From Lentinus brumalis (lineage: Eukaryota; Basidiomycota; Agaricomycetes; Polyporales; Polyporaceae), in NCBI GenBank assembly GCA_001792895.1, contig MARA01000003.1, positions 1,054,001 to 1,118,000 of the forward strand: a stretch of 64,000 bases of DNA, written 5' to 3'. Numbering within the stretch: the first letter of the stretch is position 1; the number at the start of each line of letters is the position of its first letter. This document shows positions 43,300-55,248 of the stretch, one piece after another. The notes under the pieces are model-generated. The model saw nothing but the letters and a program-made list of their open reading frames with translations, was not told the DNA's origin and made no database searches. Position numbers and translations under genes: made by a program.

Positions 43300-46200
43300 A
43301 TGAGAGGCAATGCCGCCATCTTGAAAGAGCAAGGAAATGTCGCCTTCAAGGCGGGTCAGCTCACAAAGTTCCGTGATATTCACGACTCTCAGTACTATGC
43401 CACTGACATCAAACTGACATTCCATCCATTGCCTCAGAGCATCAGAGCTGTACCAGAGGGTAGGTCGGCGTGTCCCGTGGTTATCGCTTCCAAGTTGTAA
43501 GATGAAAGCTGACTTCTAAGCTTAGGCAGAGCAAGCCGACCCCAAAGATCACGTCTACCCGTCGAACCTGAGTGCGGCCCTGTACGAGCTCGGAGATTAT
43601 AAGGGAAGCGTCGACGCTGTGTGTCGCTCCTGGTCGCTCCTTCAGGACTGTCGAGACGCTCAGGCCGACCTCGTACTTCGACTCTCCACTCGCCTTGCAA
43701 AAGCACTCTGTCATGGTGTTCGTGCGGGGACGATCACGCGAAAAATCATCGACGCATATGAGACCGCAATAAGTCAACTCCGGCACGCAGCCACGGAGAG
43801 ACTGGCGAAGGTTACGAACGTGCCTGCGATCGACGACCTCACCCGGTCTTGGGAAGAGTGGGATGTCACACAAGCAGAATACAACGAGGGTAGCCAGAAC
43901 GCTGATGACTGTCTTAACCGGTGGGCACGACTCCCTCTCTTCTGCAAGCCCCTGTACGTCCCATTTCCTTTGTCTGTTCGGTTCCTCTTCCCTGCCCGAC
44001 GTGCTCACCTGTGACTCAGAGACCATACCAAGGAATTTTTCCCGGTGCGTCAGCTGGTACTTGTTGTGGATGATGCTCTGACGCGTTCAACAGATCGGCA
44101 CTGATGCGGTCATCGACCTCACTGAGGGGTGGGACTTCCAGAGCTCTTATCCTCTCCACGTGAACAAGCTACCTCTCGACCGTCTTTCACAAATTGCATT
44201 TCTCTTTGGAGGGGTTGGTGATGGTGAGTTTCCACCGACCTTGCCTATAGCAGCAAGCCCACTGACTGACCTTTCGACAGGTCGACATGTCTTCGGTACC
44301 ATCTGTGGCCTCCATAACACGTACAAGAAGCTATCGAAGGCCAAGCAAGCCCACTTCCGTTCGCATATCACGATGTTGGACGTCCACGACGGAATGATCG
44401 CACGGGACTTGTGCATCCTCATGCTCCTACACGAATACAACACGGCGGCCAGTGAGAAGGCCCGGGTTGCAATTTCAGCAACGCTCATGTACACCTACCT
44501 TGGCGCCGCCATGCCATCGTATTGTTACGACAAGTGATTTTTGTGTACTGATTGTATCGCGCAGTGCTCACGCTGCCTCCTAGGTTGCAAGGCGTAATCA
44601 AGGACCTGCAGAAACGTCTTGCCGCTACTCCGCCAGACCTGCCTCCATGGTTGCACGTGGTCGCCGATACGATCCCAGCCGTCACTAGTATCCTGGAGTA
44701 CTGGACGAAGACCGTCAAATCCACGCATGAGATACTCGCGGCGTACAACCACACGGGTCTCATGGATCGTCCGGACCCATCGGACGTGATGTCTTCTCCC
44801 GGTATCAACCCAGAACTGAAGCAGGCTCTAGAGGCTGGCAGGATGGCCAAGCGCGAATCAATCAAGAACATGATCCTCGGTATGTCTGACGCAGACCTGG
44901 TCCGTCGTGGCATGTTGCCGGCGAATGCTTCTCCTGCAGCCGCGCGTGCGTTTCTGGAGCGGGATATGGACGGCATTGTCGATGCAATGGAAAGAATGAT
45001 GGCTGGGAACAGGGTGCCCGCATTCGAGGAGGATTGGTTCCGCCACACGAAGGTATTCCTCCCTCCTCAGGAGCTATTCAAGGCCCACCCTGCTTTCGTT
45101 CAGGGGAGGAAGGAAGTCAAAGAGGGGGCGCAGATGAGCGCAGCAGCTGAGACCAAGGTGCGTATGCCGACAAGTCGCATGCTATGTCAACTCACGAAGT
45201 AACAGGCGATTAACCATATTATCAGTGACTGGAAGCCCAATATCACTCTTTTCGTGAGTGCAGCCCCATTAGTGCATACTCAGCATAGTTCTGACATGCA
45301 GACAGGACCTAAGCCATGCTGATCCCAGATTTTACCCTGACTTGGACGGGTACCCGACTCTCGATTTGGACATTTTCGACACCGTGAATCAACTGGGCGA
45401 ATTCGTCCGCCGTGACCAACTTGAAGACCTGAGATTGCGCCCCAGAGGCCGAGACGCACTGGCTTGGCAAACATGTGATGCATTCTTCCGTGAGGTCGCA
45501 GCAGCGCTGAAGACACTCGGCTCTCGCATACAAATCGAGCTCATCTGCGGGGGACTGTCCGAGGAGCTCGCGAAGATGCGATTCAACGGTGATCTCACGC
45601 GGCCCAAGGAGTTCCCGAGGAAGTATACGAGAATGTGGTTAAGTAATGTCCCGTGCGTAGTCCTCGCTTCATCTCGACATGAGGTTTGTTGCTGACTACT
45701 TTCGGCAGCGACTATACTCATGGTCCGATGAATATGAGCATATATGTCGCCCCCAACCTTCAAGATCACTCACAGGCAGCGGTCGCATGCAATTGCCTCT
45801 TGAATACTGGCGCCTGGGCGAATGACGCGGAGTTCTTCCATACGTGAGTACGATGCGTTGCCCTCAACGATGATGGCTAACCCACTCCACAGGTACACAT
45901 TCCTGCTGCCCGGGGAGTTTCCGCGATACCTAGCTTGTCCAGTCATTGACGAGCACGCTATCATGGGTAACCTGGTTCTTGGCGTGAAGTCGCTTCCTCG
46001 CCCATTGTCTGAGCTAGCGACGCGGGACGAACTTATAACGTGGCTTACGCGTGTGCTCTTTAACACATTCATTCACGGTCATTCTCTACCTGCACCGACC
46101 AATGTCCGCCTGCCGCACAATCTCGTCGCCTTCTTCGGACTCCTCATGCATCTCCACCGTGTTGGATATCCTGGCCACTGGCTCTCCGACTTCATGTCCC

Positions 46201-46861
46201 GCGTCCTGAGTGGACAACTACTCTCCGACGTGCCACCTTACGACGATGTCTATCCGATTCCCGTCAGTCATCGCAACAGACGCGTGCAGCCGCGTAGAGT
46301 ACGCACGGACCCGTGGCTCGTGGATTTCGAAAACATCATTGCCACGGCGTACCATGCAATTCCGTTCCCCATTGCAGGTGCCCTGCCGGCGGATTTCTCG
46401 CGCAGCCCCGATGACATCGTAGTCTGGGTAGCGCACGTCCAGGAGGCAGAGTTCGCGTCTCATCGCTTCGCCAACTTCACTGGGCATTCACCGCATGATC
46501 CCCGCACCCACCTTCTGTTCTACAGGTCCGACGTGGCTACTGCGGATAGAATTACCGGCGACGTGCGGAGGATCTTTGAAGGGAAGCCGACCCCTGCGCC
46601 TGGGACGTTCTTCATCCTCACCGCTCAGGAGTATGTGCAATACGAGACATGCATCCGGTTCAGGCTGAGCAAGACACGGTATGAGAAGATGAAGCAGGAG
46701 AAATGGAGCATGGTGGCATACCGGAACGACACCGGGGATGTAGGCAAGTAACAGAGCTCTTTGCATTGCTGCTCTGACCACTGACTTCGGATGTGCTCTC
46801 TTTAGCGACCCGACCAGCGCCGGTCTCAAAGTGGCGGCTCTACCAATCAGAAGTTGTTTGA
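43300..46861 (+). CDS. TPR/DUF4470-type fungal protein
   Basis: A long multi-exon gene starting MRGNAAILKEQGNVAFKAGQ. Splicing through two small introns completes a TPR-like repeat (LTKASELYQRAEQADPK, then YPSNLSAALYELGDYKGSV). Then come the DUF4470-like region (DRLSQIAFLFGGVGDG, FGTICGLHNTYKKL, ARDLCILMLLHEYN, ATLMYTYLGAAMPSYCYD) and a large conserved C-terminal part (LDLDIFDTVNQL, ELICGGLSEELAKMRF, RMWLSNVPDYTHGPMN, LLFYRSDV, KWRLYQSEVV at the end). About nine introns; the last has a GC donor. DUF4470 proteins are expanded in mushrooms and their function is unknown; some carry MYND fingers, but none is seen here. Family recognised from memory. Confidence 0.78.
46744..46805 (+). other. GC-AG intron in the DUF4470-type gene
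   Basis: The exon ends GATGTAG and the intron begins GCAAGTAAC, ending TTTAG. This junction yields ATRPAPVSKWRLYQSEVV and a stop. Using the internal GT instead gives an unrelated ending. Confidence 0.65.
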
Positions 46862-47612
46862 GCTGTCGGTAGACCCTGATAAGTACTTCTCGACAACAAG
46901 CCATCTTGTGGATACGTCTGGAGCAGAGTCAAGTTTCTTGAGGCACCTCCTGTTTCGAACCGTTCACCCTTTCATACAAACGTCGCTGACGCACGCGGCA
47001 CATGCGGTTTCGGACACGATGGAGAGAAGGGAGCTTTATTGAAAGCCAGAGATATGTAGACGTCGAAGCACACAATGAAAGCCGATTGTAGTGATTTCGA
47101 TGCGATATGATACGAATAATTCGGACGGTCGACCAGCCCCGTTCCCTACTTACTAGTGAGCTAGATAGGATAGGATCGTTTCGACACATTTTAGCTGCTG
47201 CTGCTATGTTACACAGATGCAAGCAGAGGGAGTAAGTACGCGATATGTAGTGACAAACTGGCACAGCAGTCAGATGAGGTACGGCAGATTGAAGACAAAT
47301 TCGGAAAAGGAAGGAGAGAGGCAATTCGGGGAAGAGCGAAGGAGAGAGCGGACGAACGGATTCGAAGTGTAGAAGCTGGTAACGTAGCGATGATGCACGT
47401 GGGACTGGACTCTGCAGTTGAACTGGAATGTGAGTGGGACCGACGTCGGACACGGGGAAAGTTGAGAACAGAAAACAATGGAGATATGTACACCCAGCAC
47501 ACCGCATGGTGTTCCAAGTCCATTGCTGGGAGAAGCGCTGAGAGACAACCGTCCGGACGAGCCTCGCTCTTTCTATAGCGCATGTTGGTACGTAGCATGT
47601 CATGCAACCTCA
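46862..47612. other. Intergenic, convergent 3' flanks, no gene seen
   Basis: The DUF4470-type gene and the KH gene both end into this gap. The long open frames on the minus strand here (to about 47616) are rich in Ser/Leu/Arg and show no motif. Confidence 0.4.
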
Positions 47613-50600
47613 TCACAGACCCAAGTTAGAGATAACGCGCGACACGTCATCCACCGAGTCCTCATCGAGTCCCAAGCCCGAGCGACCCATTGGGTGCCCA
47701 CCCAGACCGGACCCCGAAGCGCCTGTCACAGCGCCGCGCGAGCCTCCAGGAGGGCCGTACACGCTGGGGAACAACGGCGCAGTGGCGGAGCTCGGACTCG
47801 ACGTGCCACCAGTACCAGTTCCAGTGACCGATGTATCCGGAGACTCGGGACGCGATAGCCCGGAGCCTCTCGGGGCCTCGCTGATGCGAGTCAGCGAGAA
47901 TGTCAAGTCGAGCGACTGCGCACGGTTCGTCAAGGAACGAGGCTTGCTGAGCTGATCCTTCAACTTCGCCTCGAGGAGGGAATCAGAACCACGTTTCAGA
48001 GCGTCCTCCGCGGTGTGATGCGTTCGATGGGGGACATTTGAGCCCTGGGACGATGTAAGTAATGGGACACCAGGCGAAGAGCCACGTACACTCACGATCG
48101 GTGGCATGGGGGGCCAATAGTCGTTCGATGTATTGGGCATGTAGTTCGACTGCGGCTCGAAGTCATCTTCCTCCTCTAGGTGGTAGATGTACGACGGGGA
48201 GTTGTTGAAGAGAGCCTTGACATCAGGCGAAGAGCTAGCAAGGCGTAACCGCCTGTCGATCATGGATTCGGACGGGCGCCCCAGGTCGGCAGAATCTACG
48301 AGAGATGTCAGCAACGGATATCGAGCGCGCCGCAACAAAACTGACTCTGATGACGTGTTCTGGCAGTGGAGAGGACTTTGCTGTCGAAGTGGGGGAAGGC
48401 GTCGGTAAACGAATCGCCTCGCTGATGGGTACGTGCTGTCGCAGATGGGTAGACGTGTACGTTGTGCTCGATCAAGAACTGCTCGAGCATCTCACGAGCA
48501 GAGGCCAAGAAGTCGCTGTTGCTCCGCTGGCACCTGAACTTGAATGAACATTCTGTCGGTCCTTCAGCAATGGACCCGTTGGAGACAGGCGTCTTGATGT
48601 TCGGCGCAATGACTACTTGAAGTTCGCGTTTGACACGATCAGTAAAGTTGACGAAGTCGGGCGAAGCGCATATCCGGGCGAGGTCGGGATGTGGAGGCAC
48701 GGCCATATCAGCCTCGAACGGCACATGGTCCTGCTACATGTCAGCACCGCACCGAGACGAGAACTATGCAGAGACACGTACGAAGAGCATGGTTGCGGCG
48801 ATCTGGACCTGGGACTCGGGACCGAAGATGGTGACGAGGTCGGAAGCGGTCTCCTTGTCTGGGAAGCGTACCGTACAGTTTGTCTTTGCCTCGATGTCAT
48901 GGATGAAGATACTCTTCTCGCCAAGAAGCGTGCGGTGGTAGCGTCTAGGAATGGACACGGTCTCGTTGATATAGTCCTTGTCCTGCTAGGCGCATGAGTT
49001 CAACCAGCTTGTATTTGTGCATGACGCGCGTTACCTTCGGGTTCACCAACTCCATGACGGCCTGCTTCAAATTATCCAGGTTCATGGCGTTCTTTGCAGG
49101 AGTACGCGCAATTACGTTGTCCTCGTTGTCGTTGTACCCACCCATTGCGGCGAACTCCTCTGCATTTGAGAACTTGACGTAGACGCCATACTTCTTCATG
49201 ATGCGCTGAATGCTCCGGCCTCCGACACCGATGATGCGCTTGTGGTAGGATTCAGGGACATGGAACGAAATCTCCGCAGGAAGTTCCTCCTGTAGCAATG
49301 TCAAACCCTGCAAAACGGACCCGTCACTGCCGGCGATATCGATAAGGAAGTTGTGCTCGTTGAACGTCTCGAACTTGATCTTGACATTGGTTGTTTGCAT
49401 GATCTTGTTGATCTTGCCGTTCTTCTTCCCGCTGATGAACTCGCGGTGCTCATTCGCCAGCTCGATCTGGAAACGTATCTCATGGTGGAAGGTCTACGCC
49501 TCGGTTTAGCAGATATTCATGCGGGGCAGGGTCGTATGCATACCTTGACGATATCCAGATCAAGAAGCATGGTGACTGCGGCACGGACTTCGTGCTCAAG
49601 ACCGTGCATCTCGAAGCACATACCCTTGAAAACGACCTCGGCCCCAGAAGCGTAAGAGACCTGCTTCAGGATAGCGGAGACCTGAGAAGGGTTCAGGCTC
49701 GTCGAAGGCATGAGAACATTGAACTGCGCCGGCAGCAGCCACAATGAAGCGACATAAGACTGGCAAGCCTGCATTGAATATGTCAGTTCCCAGTGACCTA
49801 TTGACGTGCTTGAGGATATGACGCATTACGTACCAGTTGCATGATGGACCTGATAGTTCGTTGAACGTTGACTCGGTTGTCACCGATAACCGTGATTAAA
49901 CTGGTCGAGCTACCAATCGGGGGAACTGGATGAAAGTGGCGTTGTCGTGCATCAAAGCCTTCAAGTCATCGGCACGCTCGGTAACCATCCAATCCATCTT
50001 GCGAGGAAGGACAGCACTCTCGCGTGAGATGAGCTGCTTACCCTGGAGAGCAGTCAGCGCGTGACATTGTAGCGTCGCCGTAGTACAAACCTTGGACAAG
50101 GACATCTGGTAGAGCATGTCGCGAGCGCGTTGTACGCCGAAGAACTCCCCGGTAATCCAGATGGTATTCATGTTCGCCTTGTTCGGGCCTGTCGGCGACG
50201 AGTTCGAGGGCGACTGGCTGAAGTCAACACCCAGGATGCCCTGCAGCGGGGACGGCAAGTAGATGTTCGTCGCCGTCTCCTCCTGTATCGTCTGCAACAC
50301 GCTTCGCTTCCTGCCCGCAATGATGGCATGCAGGGTGTTCTCAATCTCGCACGACTCGGCATGCAACCCGCTCTGAAAGATGTTTAGACGCACACATGAC
50401 GTACCGGACATATCGCTTACCAGTTCGTCGAGCATGACGAGCAGACGGACACGAGCAAGGTCGACGGAATCCCCGTGACCGGTGATGACCAGCTCGCAGA
50501 CCCGCTCCGATTCGAGACCGGACCACCCAGCGCTACTCGTGATGCCGTCGGGGAGAGTGCGCGTAGAGAGCGACAACGGGCTGTTGACGACGGCGATGTG

Positions 50601-51131
50601 CGCGTAGGTCTGTGAAGCAATGTCGTCAAGCCGACGGCGGACCTCCGGCTTCAGTGCTGGCTTGGACGAGGGCGAGTCAAGAATCTCAGACCGCGCAACC
50701 TTGATCGAGGCACGGTTCTGCAGACCCGTCATTAGCGATTCGGGTGTCGCCAACGTCGGAATAAGCTCATGACAACGTGCAATGCAACATACCTGGATAG
50801 GACACCCCTTCAGAAGCATGCCCCTAGCCGACATGACCTGCTGGTACGCTCCCGAGACCTGAAAGTTCCAAGCGCGCCCCTGGTCGGCGGGAGTGAAAGA
50901 TATGTGCACGCCATGGATGCTCATGGCCATCATGGCCAGCTTTTGGAGGGCTTCATAGTCGGCCGGCGACACTCCCTGGTGATCGGCAAGCCCGTTGGGT
51001 TGCTGGATCTGGGAGTAGGAGCTTGCGCGGCGAAGTTCGTTGTTGCGCGGAGGGAAGTCAAGCGAGTTCGTGGGGGAATGAGTGTGTCGCAGGCGACGGG
51101 GATAAGTGAAAGACGTGGTGTAGATCTCCAT
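47613..51131 (-). CDS. Multi-KH-domain RNA-binding protein
   Basis: The gene encodes a protein of roughly 1,000 residues starting MEIYTTSFTYPRRLRH. Several KH-like modules can be seen: ENTLHAIIAGRKRSVLQTI with TATNIYLPSP; NEHREFISGKKNGKINKIMQ with NVKIKFET; PESYHKRIIGVGGRSIQRIM with GVYVKFSN; and IPRRYHRTLLGEKSIFIHDI with CTVRFPDKE. GxxG loops are G-K-K-N-G-K, GVGG and GEKS, so some are degenerate. The C-terminal ~240 residues are disordered and Ser/Pro/Gly-rich, ending SVDDVSRVISNLGL. Arrangement recalls vigilin, Bicaudal-C and fungal Mug60-type proteins that bind mRNA. The exact orthology is uncertain. About seven introns. Confidence 0.83.
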
Positions 51132-51553
51132 AGCCAGCTTGCGAATGAGAGTCCGTGTGGATAGATGCGAGTGTAATACAGCGAGGCGTAGTTGCGGATC
51201 GGGTGTTAGGGAGACAGGGGGGTATGCGGGGGACGGGGGGTATGGACAAAGTGGTATCCGAGGAGGGGGCCCCGCGCAGCCTCGAAAAGAGAATGAGGCT
51301 GGTCGTCGTCGAGAAAGAAGGACGAAAGCCGAGCGAACGTATAGGAGCAGCGAAGAGGAGTGTAAGCGGTCAAATATCCGCCAGAACGACTCGGCCCACG
51401 CAGGCGCCCGCTGCCCGCCTAGCCGCCCACGCTGCCCGCCCTCCGCCATTCTAAATTTTACGGGCAGCTGCTCCGGCCTCTTTCCGCACTCGATCCCTCT
51501 CCATTCCCGCAGGGGCCACGAACTGACAAAACACGATGACTGTATTCGCGCCC
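51132..51553. other. Intergenic: KH-gene promoter and ITT1 3' flank
   Basis: Both neighbours are on the minus strand. The centre (51400-51450) has repeated CCGCC/GCCCGC words. No gene is seen. Confidence 0.4.
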
Positions 51554-53230
51554 TCATATTACATCGAACCCCTCCACCGGCTGCCACTCGTCATCGATGC
51601 TCTCGACGTCGAACAGCTTCGAGAAACAGCGCAGGCCCGGCGTAGAGAAATGTTTGTAAGGATGGTACCGATCCAACCTTTGCCCGCAGCGATAGCAGTA
51701 GTGCTCTTTACACCTGACACATGTCATCTGGCAAAGCGATCGAGTCAGTCCGTGGTCCCCGAGTCCAGAACGCGATCTACGCACATGATTGCACCCCGAA
51801 TGTTTCTCCACACGCAGGTCGCAGCCCGGGCAAGGCGTCCCTGTGCACCTCTCGAGCCACTCGTGAAAGGCCCGCTCCTCCTCGTACTCGGTGACCAGTC
51901 GCTGCAGCGTGATGCGCCCGTAGCGCACCTCCATCTTTTTCCGCTCGGGCGAGCCCTCGGCAAGGGCCATGTACTCTTGCAAGATAAGCTTTGTGGCCGA
52001 GATCGGGCAGTTCGCCACCGGGCCGTGCCTTAAGCCGCCACGTTCAGCAACATGCGCACTATGATACGTCACCGGTATTCAAGCTTACCATGTCCGTTTG
52101 CAGTACGCACAGAACGAATAGCCGCAATCGGGACAAATCCGAAGCCGCTCCCAGGGCGAACCGTCCTCTACATTCTGAGGCCTTGGCACCGGCGTTTGGC
52201 AGAGTGCCATGGGACAATGCACTAGCGTTGGATCTGAAGCCACAGGGTCAGCATGTCTCGTCATGTAGTGGCAGATAGTGGCTCATACCTTTCTCTAGAG
52301 CACGCTTCATGCGCAACCACTTCCACCGCAGGATCTCCTCTTCGGTGACCACGCGCCGCACGTCTTCTTCCGTGGCTTCCCGGTGCTCCTTGACGCACTC
52401 CGGGTCGGGGCATCCAACCCGTCCCACGTCCCCTTCCCGAATACATAACCCCCAGAAGTCCTCCAGACAGGAACGACAGAATACATGAGAGCAGGAAAGC
52501 ATGATGCATCGTGCGCCTTTGATCGACGTCATGCACACTTCACACTCGTACGAATTCTGCGAGAACCGTGCTGCTTGGGTCGACGAATTGTATCCCTCCA
52601 GCGAGGGCAGTAGAAGCGCCGGTGTAGGATGGACGATCCTGCCGGACTCTTGATGAGCCACAGTACGAGGATTGAATATTGAAGCACATACCGTATGGTC
52701 CGCCGACCCTCGATGATTGTGCTCATACTCAATTCTTCCAAGAACTCACCGCTCCGTATCCATTCCACCCAGGTATACAACACGCCCTGACCCTCCTCCC
52801 ACTTGCCAGCGAGCGCTTCGCGCAACCCATCGAGCGATAGCCAGGAATACGTAGCATGTACTGCCCTAACTTGCGGCGGCGTATAGGGATAAGTGCTTGG
52901 TAGACATATGTCGAGGAGGATTGGGGTAGTGTGGTCAGGGAGATAGTCTGCGGCGTGCTAGGTCCCGAGGAACTAGACGATCCGGATTCAATCGTACTGT
53001 CACTTGCGAGCACGACTGCGGTGGAGCCTGGCAGGTCCACAGGTACCTCAAGTCTGATCAGACCTTTGGAGGGATCCCCTGATATGCAGTCGGGATGTAT
53101 AGCCTGCACATACATGCGTCAGATAACCAGTCTCCGCGGTGGCGATGGTACTCACCTCCAAGACCTCCCACTCCTCCCTCTGCAACGCCGCACATGCATC
53201 TAGATCGTACTCCGCGGAAGGCGCACTCAT
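51554..53230 (-). CDS. ITT1: RWD-RBR E3 ubiquitin ligase (ITT1/RNF14 family)
   Basis: RNF14-type ligases act on stalled translation; yeast Itt1 modulates termination. The start MSAPSAEYDLDACAALQREE begins an RWD domain (EVLEAIHPDCI across the first intron). After a Ser/Thr-rich insertion and a helical part (GVLYTWVEWIRSGEFLEEL) the RBR follows: RING1 (YECEVCMTSIKG, CSHVFCRSCLEDFW), an IBR (CPDCGYSFCAYCKRTWHG across an intron, with NCP), and RING2 (CPGCDLRVEKHSGCNHV, MTCVRCKEHYCYRCG). The catalytic Cys in SGCNHV is present; an intron splits the loop straight after it. The protein ends GFDVI. Full complement for the family. Confidence 0.92.
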
Positions 53231-54185
53231 GGCGACAGTAAGAGGTATCGATGTTATGGTAGCTTGCGACCACGAAGTGTCTTCGGTCTATGTACACGGA
53301 GTCAAACGTCGGGCGACTCGGCTGAGTCAGGCCGTCTCGGCTCAAGGTTGTTTCCAAGGCCCCGGGACGTTGACACGCCGATGGGCATATACGACTTGTT
53401 GGGGCTAGGATGTGGCATAAGCTTTTGGTTGAGGCCGTACTGAAGGCAGCGTGCTGAGCAGTCAAGGCAGCATGGGGGCAACGGTAAGTAGTAGTGACGC
53501 TCGGAGGCACTCAATCGTGCCGACGGCATGTCTTGTCACATCCGATGCAGCGCCGTTGTGACATCGGGTTCTAAGCGCCCATTTTAGTTGTAAACCTCGG
53601 CAATTCCCAGCCAGTCTGACCTCATCGCAGACTCGAGTTCGGATTGGCCAGCGTGACGAGCCTAATTACGGCCAACCTATGTGCTTGATACCGTTCATGA
53701 ACACCTTCAATTATGTATCATCTTCAGCCGAAACGTCGTGGCCCACGCTCGGATGTGTGTTCAGGCCGTCTTTGAGGTTACTGAAATCGGTGAGAGTCGC
53801 TGCCACCTACGTTGCGGACAGAATCAAGTGAGCCCGCAGTCGAAAAAACAGGCGTGTCGCCCCGGGACAGCCGGAGACAACGGCAAACGTACGAAGGCCC
53901 GGATGATGGCGATAGTCGATAGTATAGTGGTACAGTGGTACTCGATGGTATCAAGACAAAGCATGGTGTTTAGCAACGATGACCCCCAGATACAGCGACG
54001 TAAAACCCAGAGGAAAGACAACCCTCAACCCAGATAAAACGTGACCAATGCCGAGATACAGTTACACTTCGGATCGATGAGAGACGTGGGAGATGCGGAC
54101 ATGTCGGTGTGGTAGGGTCAGCCGGTTCGTGGACATCTTTCCAGACGAGCTAGGGAACCCTGTGAATGAGCCAGTAATGAGCGAG
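53231..54185. other. Intergenic, no gene seen
   Basis: The left part is the promoter of ITT1. The rest shows only short frames. Near 53930 the word GTGGTAC occurs twice within 16 bases. No tRNA fold or coding signature was recognised. Confidence 0.4.
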
Positions 54186-54655
54186 CTAGACGGGTGAAAT
54201 CCGCAGGCTTAGACTCACCTGAGGTAGCAGCATGGCATCCTCCAGGCTGCGTACAATGATCGTCGCCCAATCATGACAGTTGGAGGTACCCTGACCGCGC
54301 TTGCGATTGTATGTGTTCACGAGCTCTGCAGCAGTATCACTGTACGCCTCGAGTGAGCAGAGGACGCCGTCGTTGACCTCTCCGAGGAGGATTTTGCCGC
54401 CGTACGCGCCCAAAGGATGGTTGCTTGTCAAATGTACGCGTCGTACGACCCGAGACTGATACCGGCCGGTGAAATCCATAGTCACCTGAGAGGCCGAGGT
54501 AAGACGGCAATCTCGGGACTCCATGCAGGCTTACTAACTTCGTAAACCGTCGCATAGGCGCGATCGTGAGCCTCGTAGCTCACTGCAAGCGTCCAATGCT
54601 TGGGCGTAACTTTGGCAGCAGCGTCATACCATATCAACCACAGGTATGCGGTCAT
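54186..54655 (-). CDS. Small basidiomycete hypothetical protein with NCHDW motif
   Basis: Two exons encode about 140 residues. Exon 1 (54655 to about 54539) reads MTAYLWLIWYDAAAKVTPKH and WTLAVSYEAHDRAYATVYE. After a ~50-nt intron the frame continues VTMDFTGRYQSRVVRRVHL and ends with TSNCHDWATIIVRSLEDAML. The pattern H-W in the first strand with a later N-C-x-D-W is shared by many small agaricomycete proteins and recalls permuted papain-like folds, with Cys and His as possible catalytic residues. That reading is inference. Start chosen because the upstream open frame (to 54923) cannot be joined in frame. Confidence 0.65.
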
Positions 54656-55248
54656 ACTGGCGAGAGAAGGACAAAGTTAAGCGTAAGACGCGACGGGTCG
54701 GAAGTGGACTCACGAAGAGAACGGGGAGTTGGCGCGCGAGCCTGTAGTGCGGGGATACGCCTCCGATCGTCCCTTCCGTGTACTGCGCATAATGGTTATA
54801 GTGTACGTGCCACATGAAAGGGAATGTGACTGGCTTTGGGTTGCTGCCGGGGGGAACGTCAGTGCCGGGGACTAGGAAGGGTGCATGGAGGGGCGCGGGA
54901 TTTGACGTTGCGGACGAAGGCATATATACAGGACGAAGGCCAGCGCCGAATCAGAAGCGGACAAGGGACCTAGGACATGCCTCCTGCCGGGGGAAGCACA
55001 TCTGGAGGCTGAGGCTGCCAGGACGCGCTCTCAGGCTGCGACTCGCGTTTCAGCGGCCGCGGCCCCCACGTGCTCTCCCTTTCTGGGAAATATGTGCTCT
55101 CAAGTTTCGTTCCTGGGCCGACCTCCAGTGCAGCTTCCATCCTCTTCTCCCCTTATCCGCCTGATGCTTGCCCTGTCTATCTGAACTCTCCTCTCTAGAC
55201 TCGCTCACGCTTGGCGACCTCTCCTGGCTACATACATCGATTTGGACT
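54656..55248. other. Intergenic, divergent upstream regions
   Basis: The stretch contains a minus-strand open frame (54923-54624, MPSSATSNPAPLHAPFL) with no family signature that I could not splice to the gene below it. The right end is the promoter of URB2. Confidence 0.35.

Noticed and set aside
47209..47616. Minus-strand frames between the DUF4470-type and KH genes
   Set aside because: Ser/Leu/Arg-rich translations without start context, domain or splice partner; the region is a convergent 3' flank.
54624..54923. Minus-strand frame MPSSATSNPAPLHAPFL as a 5' exon of the NCHDW protein
   Set aside because: Splicing at its clear GTGAGT donor into the next exon produces an immediate stop; the internal ATG gives a clean start instead.
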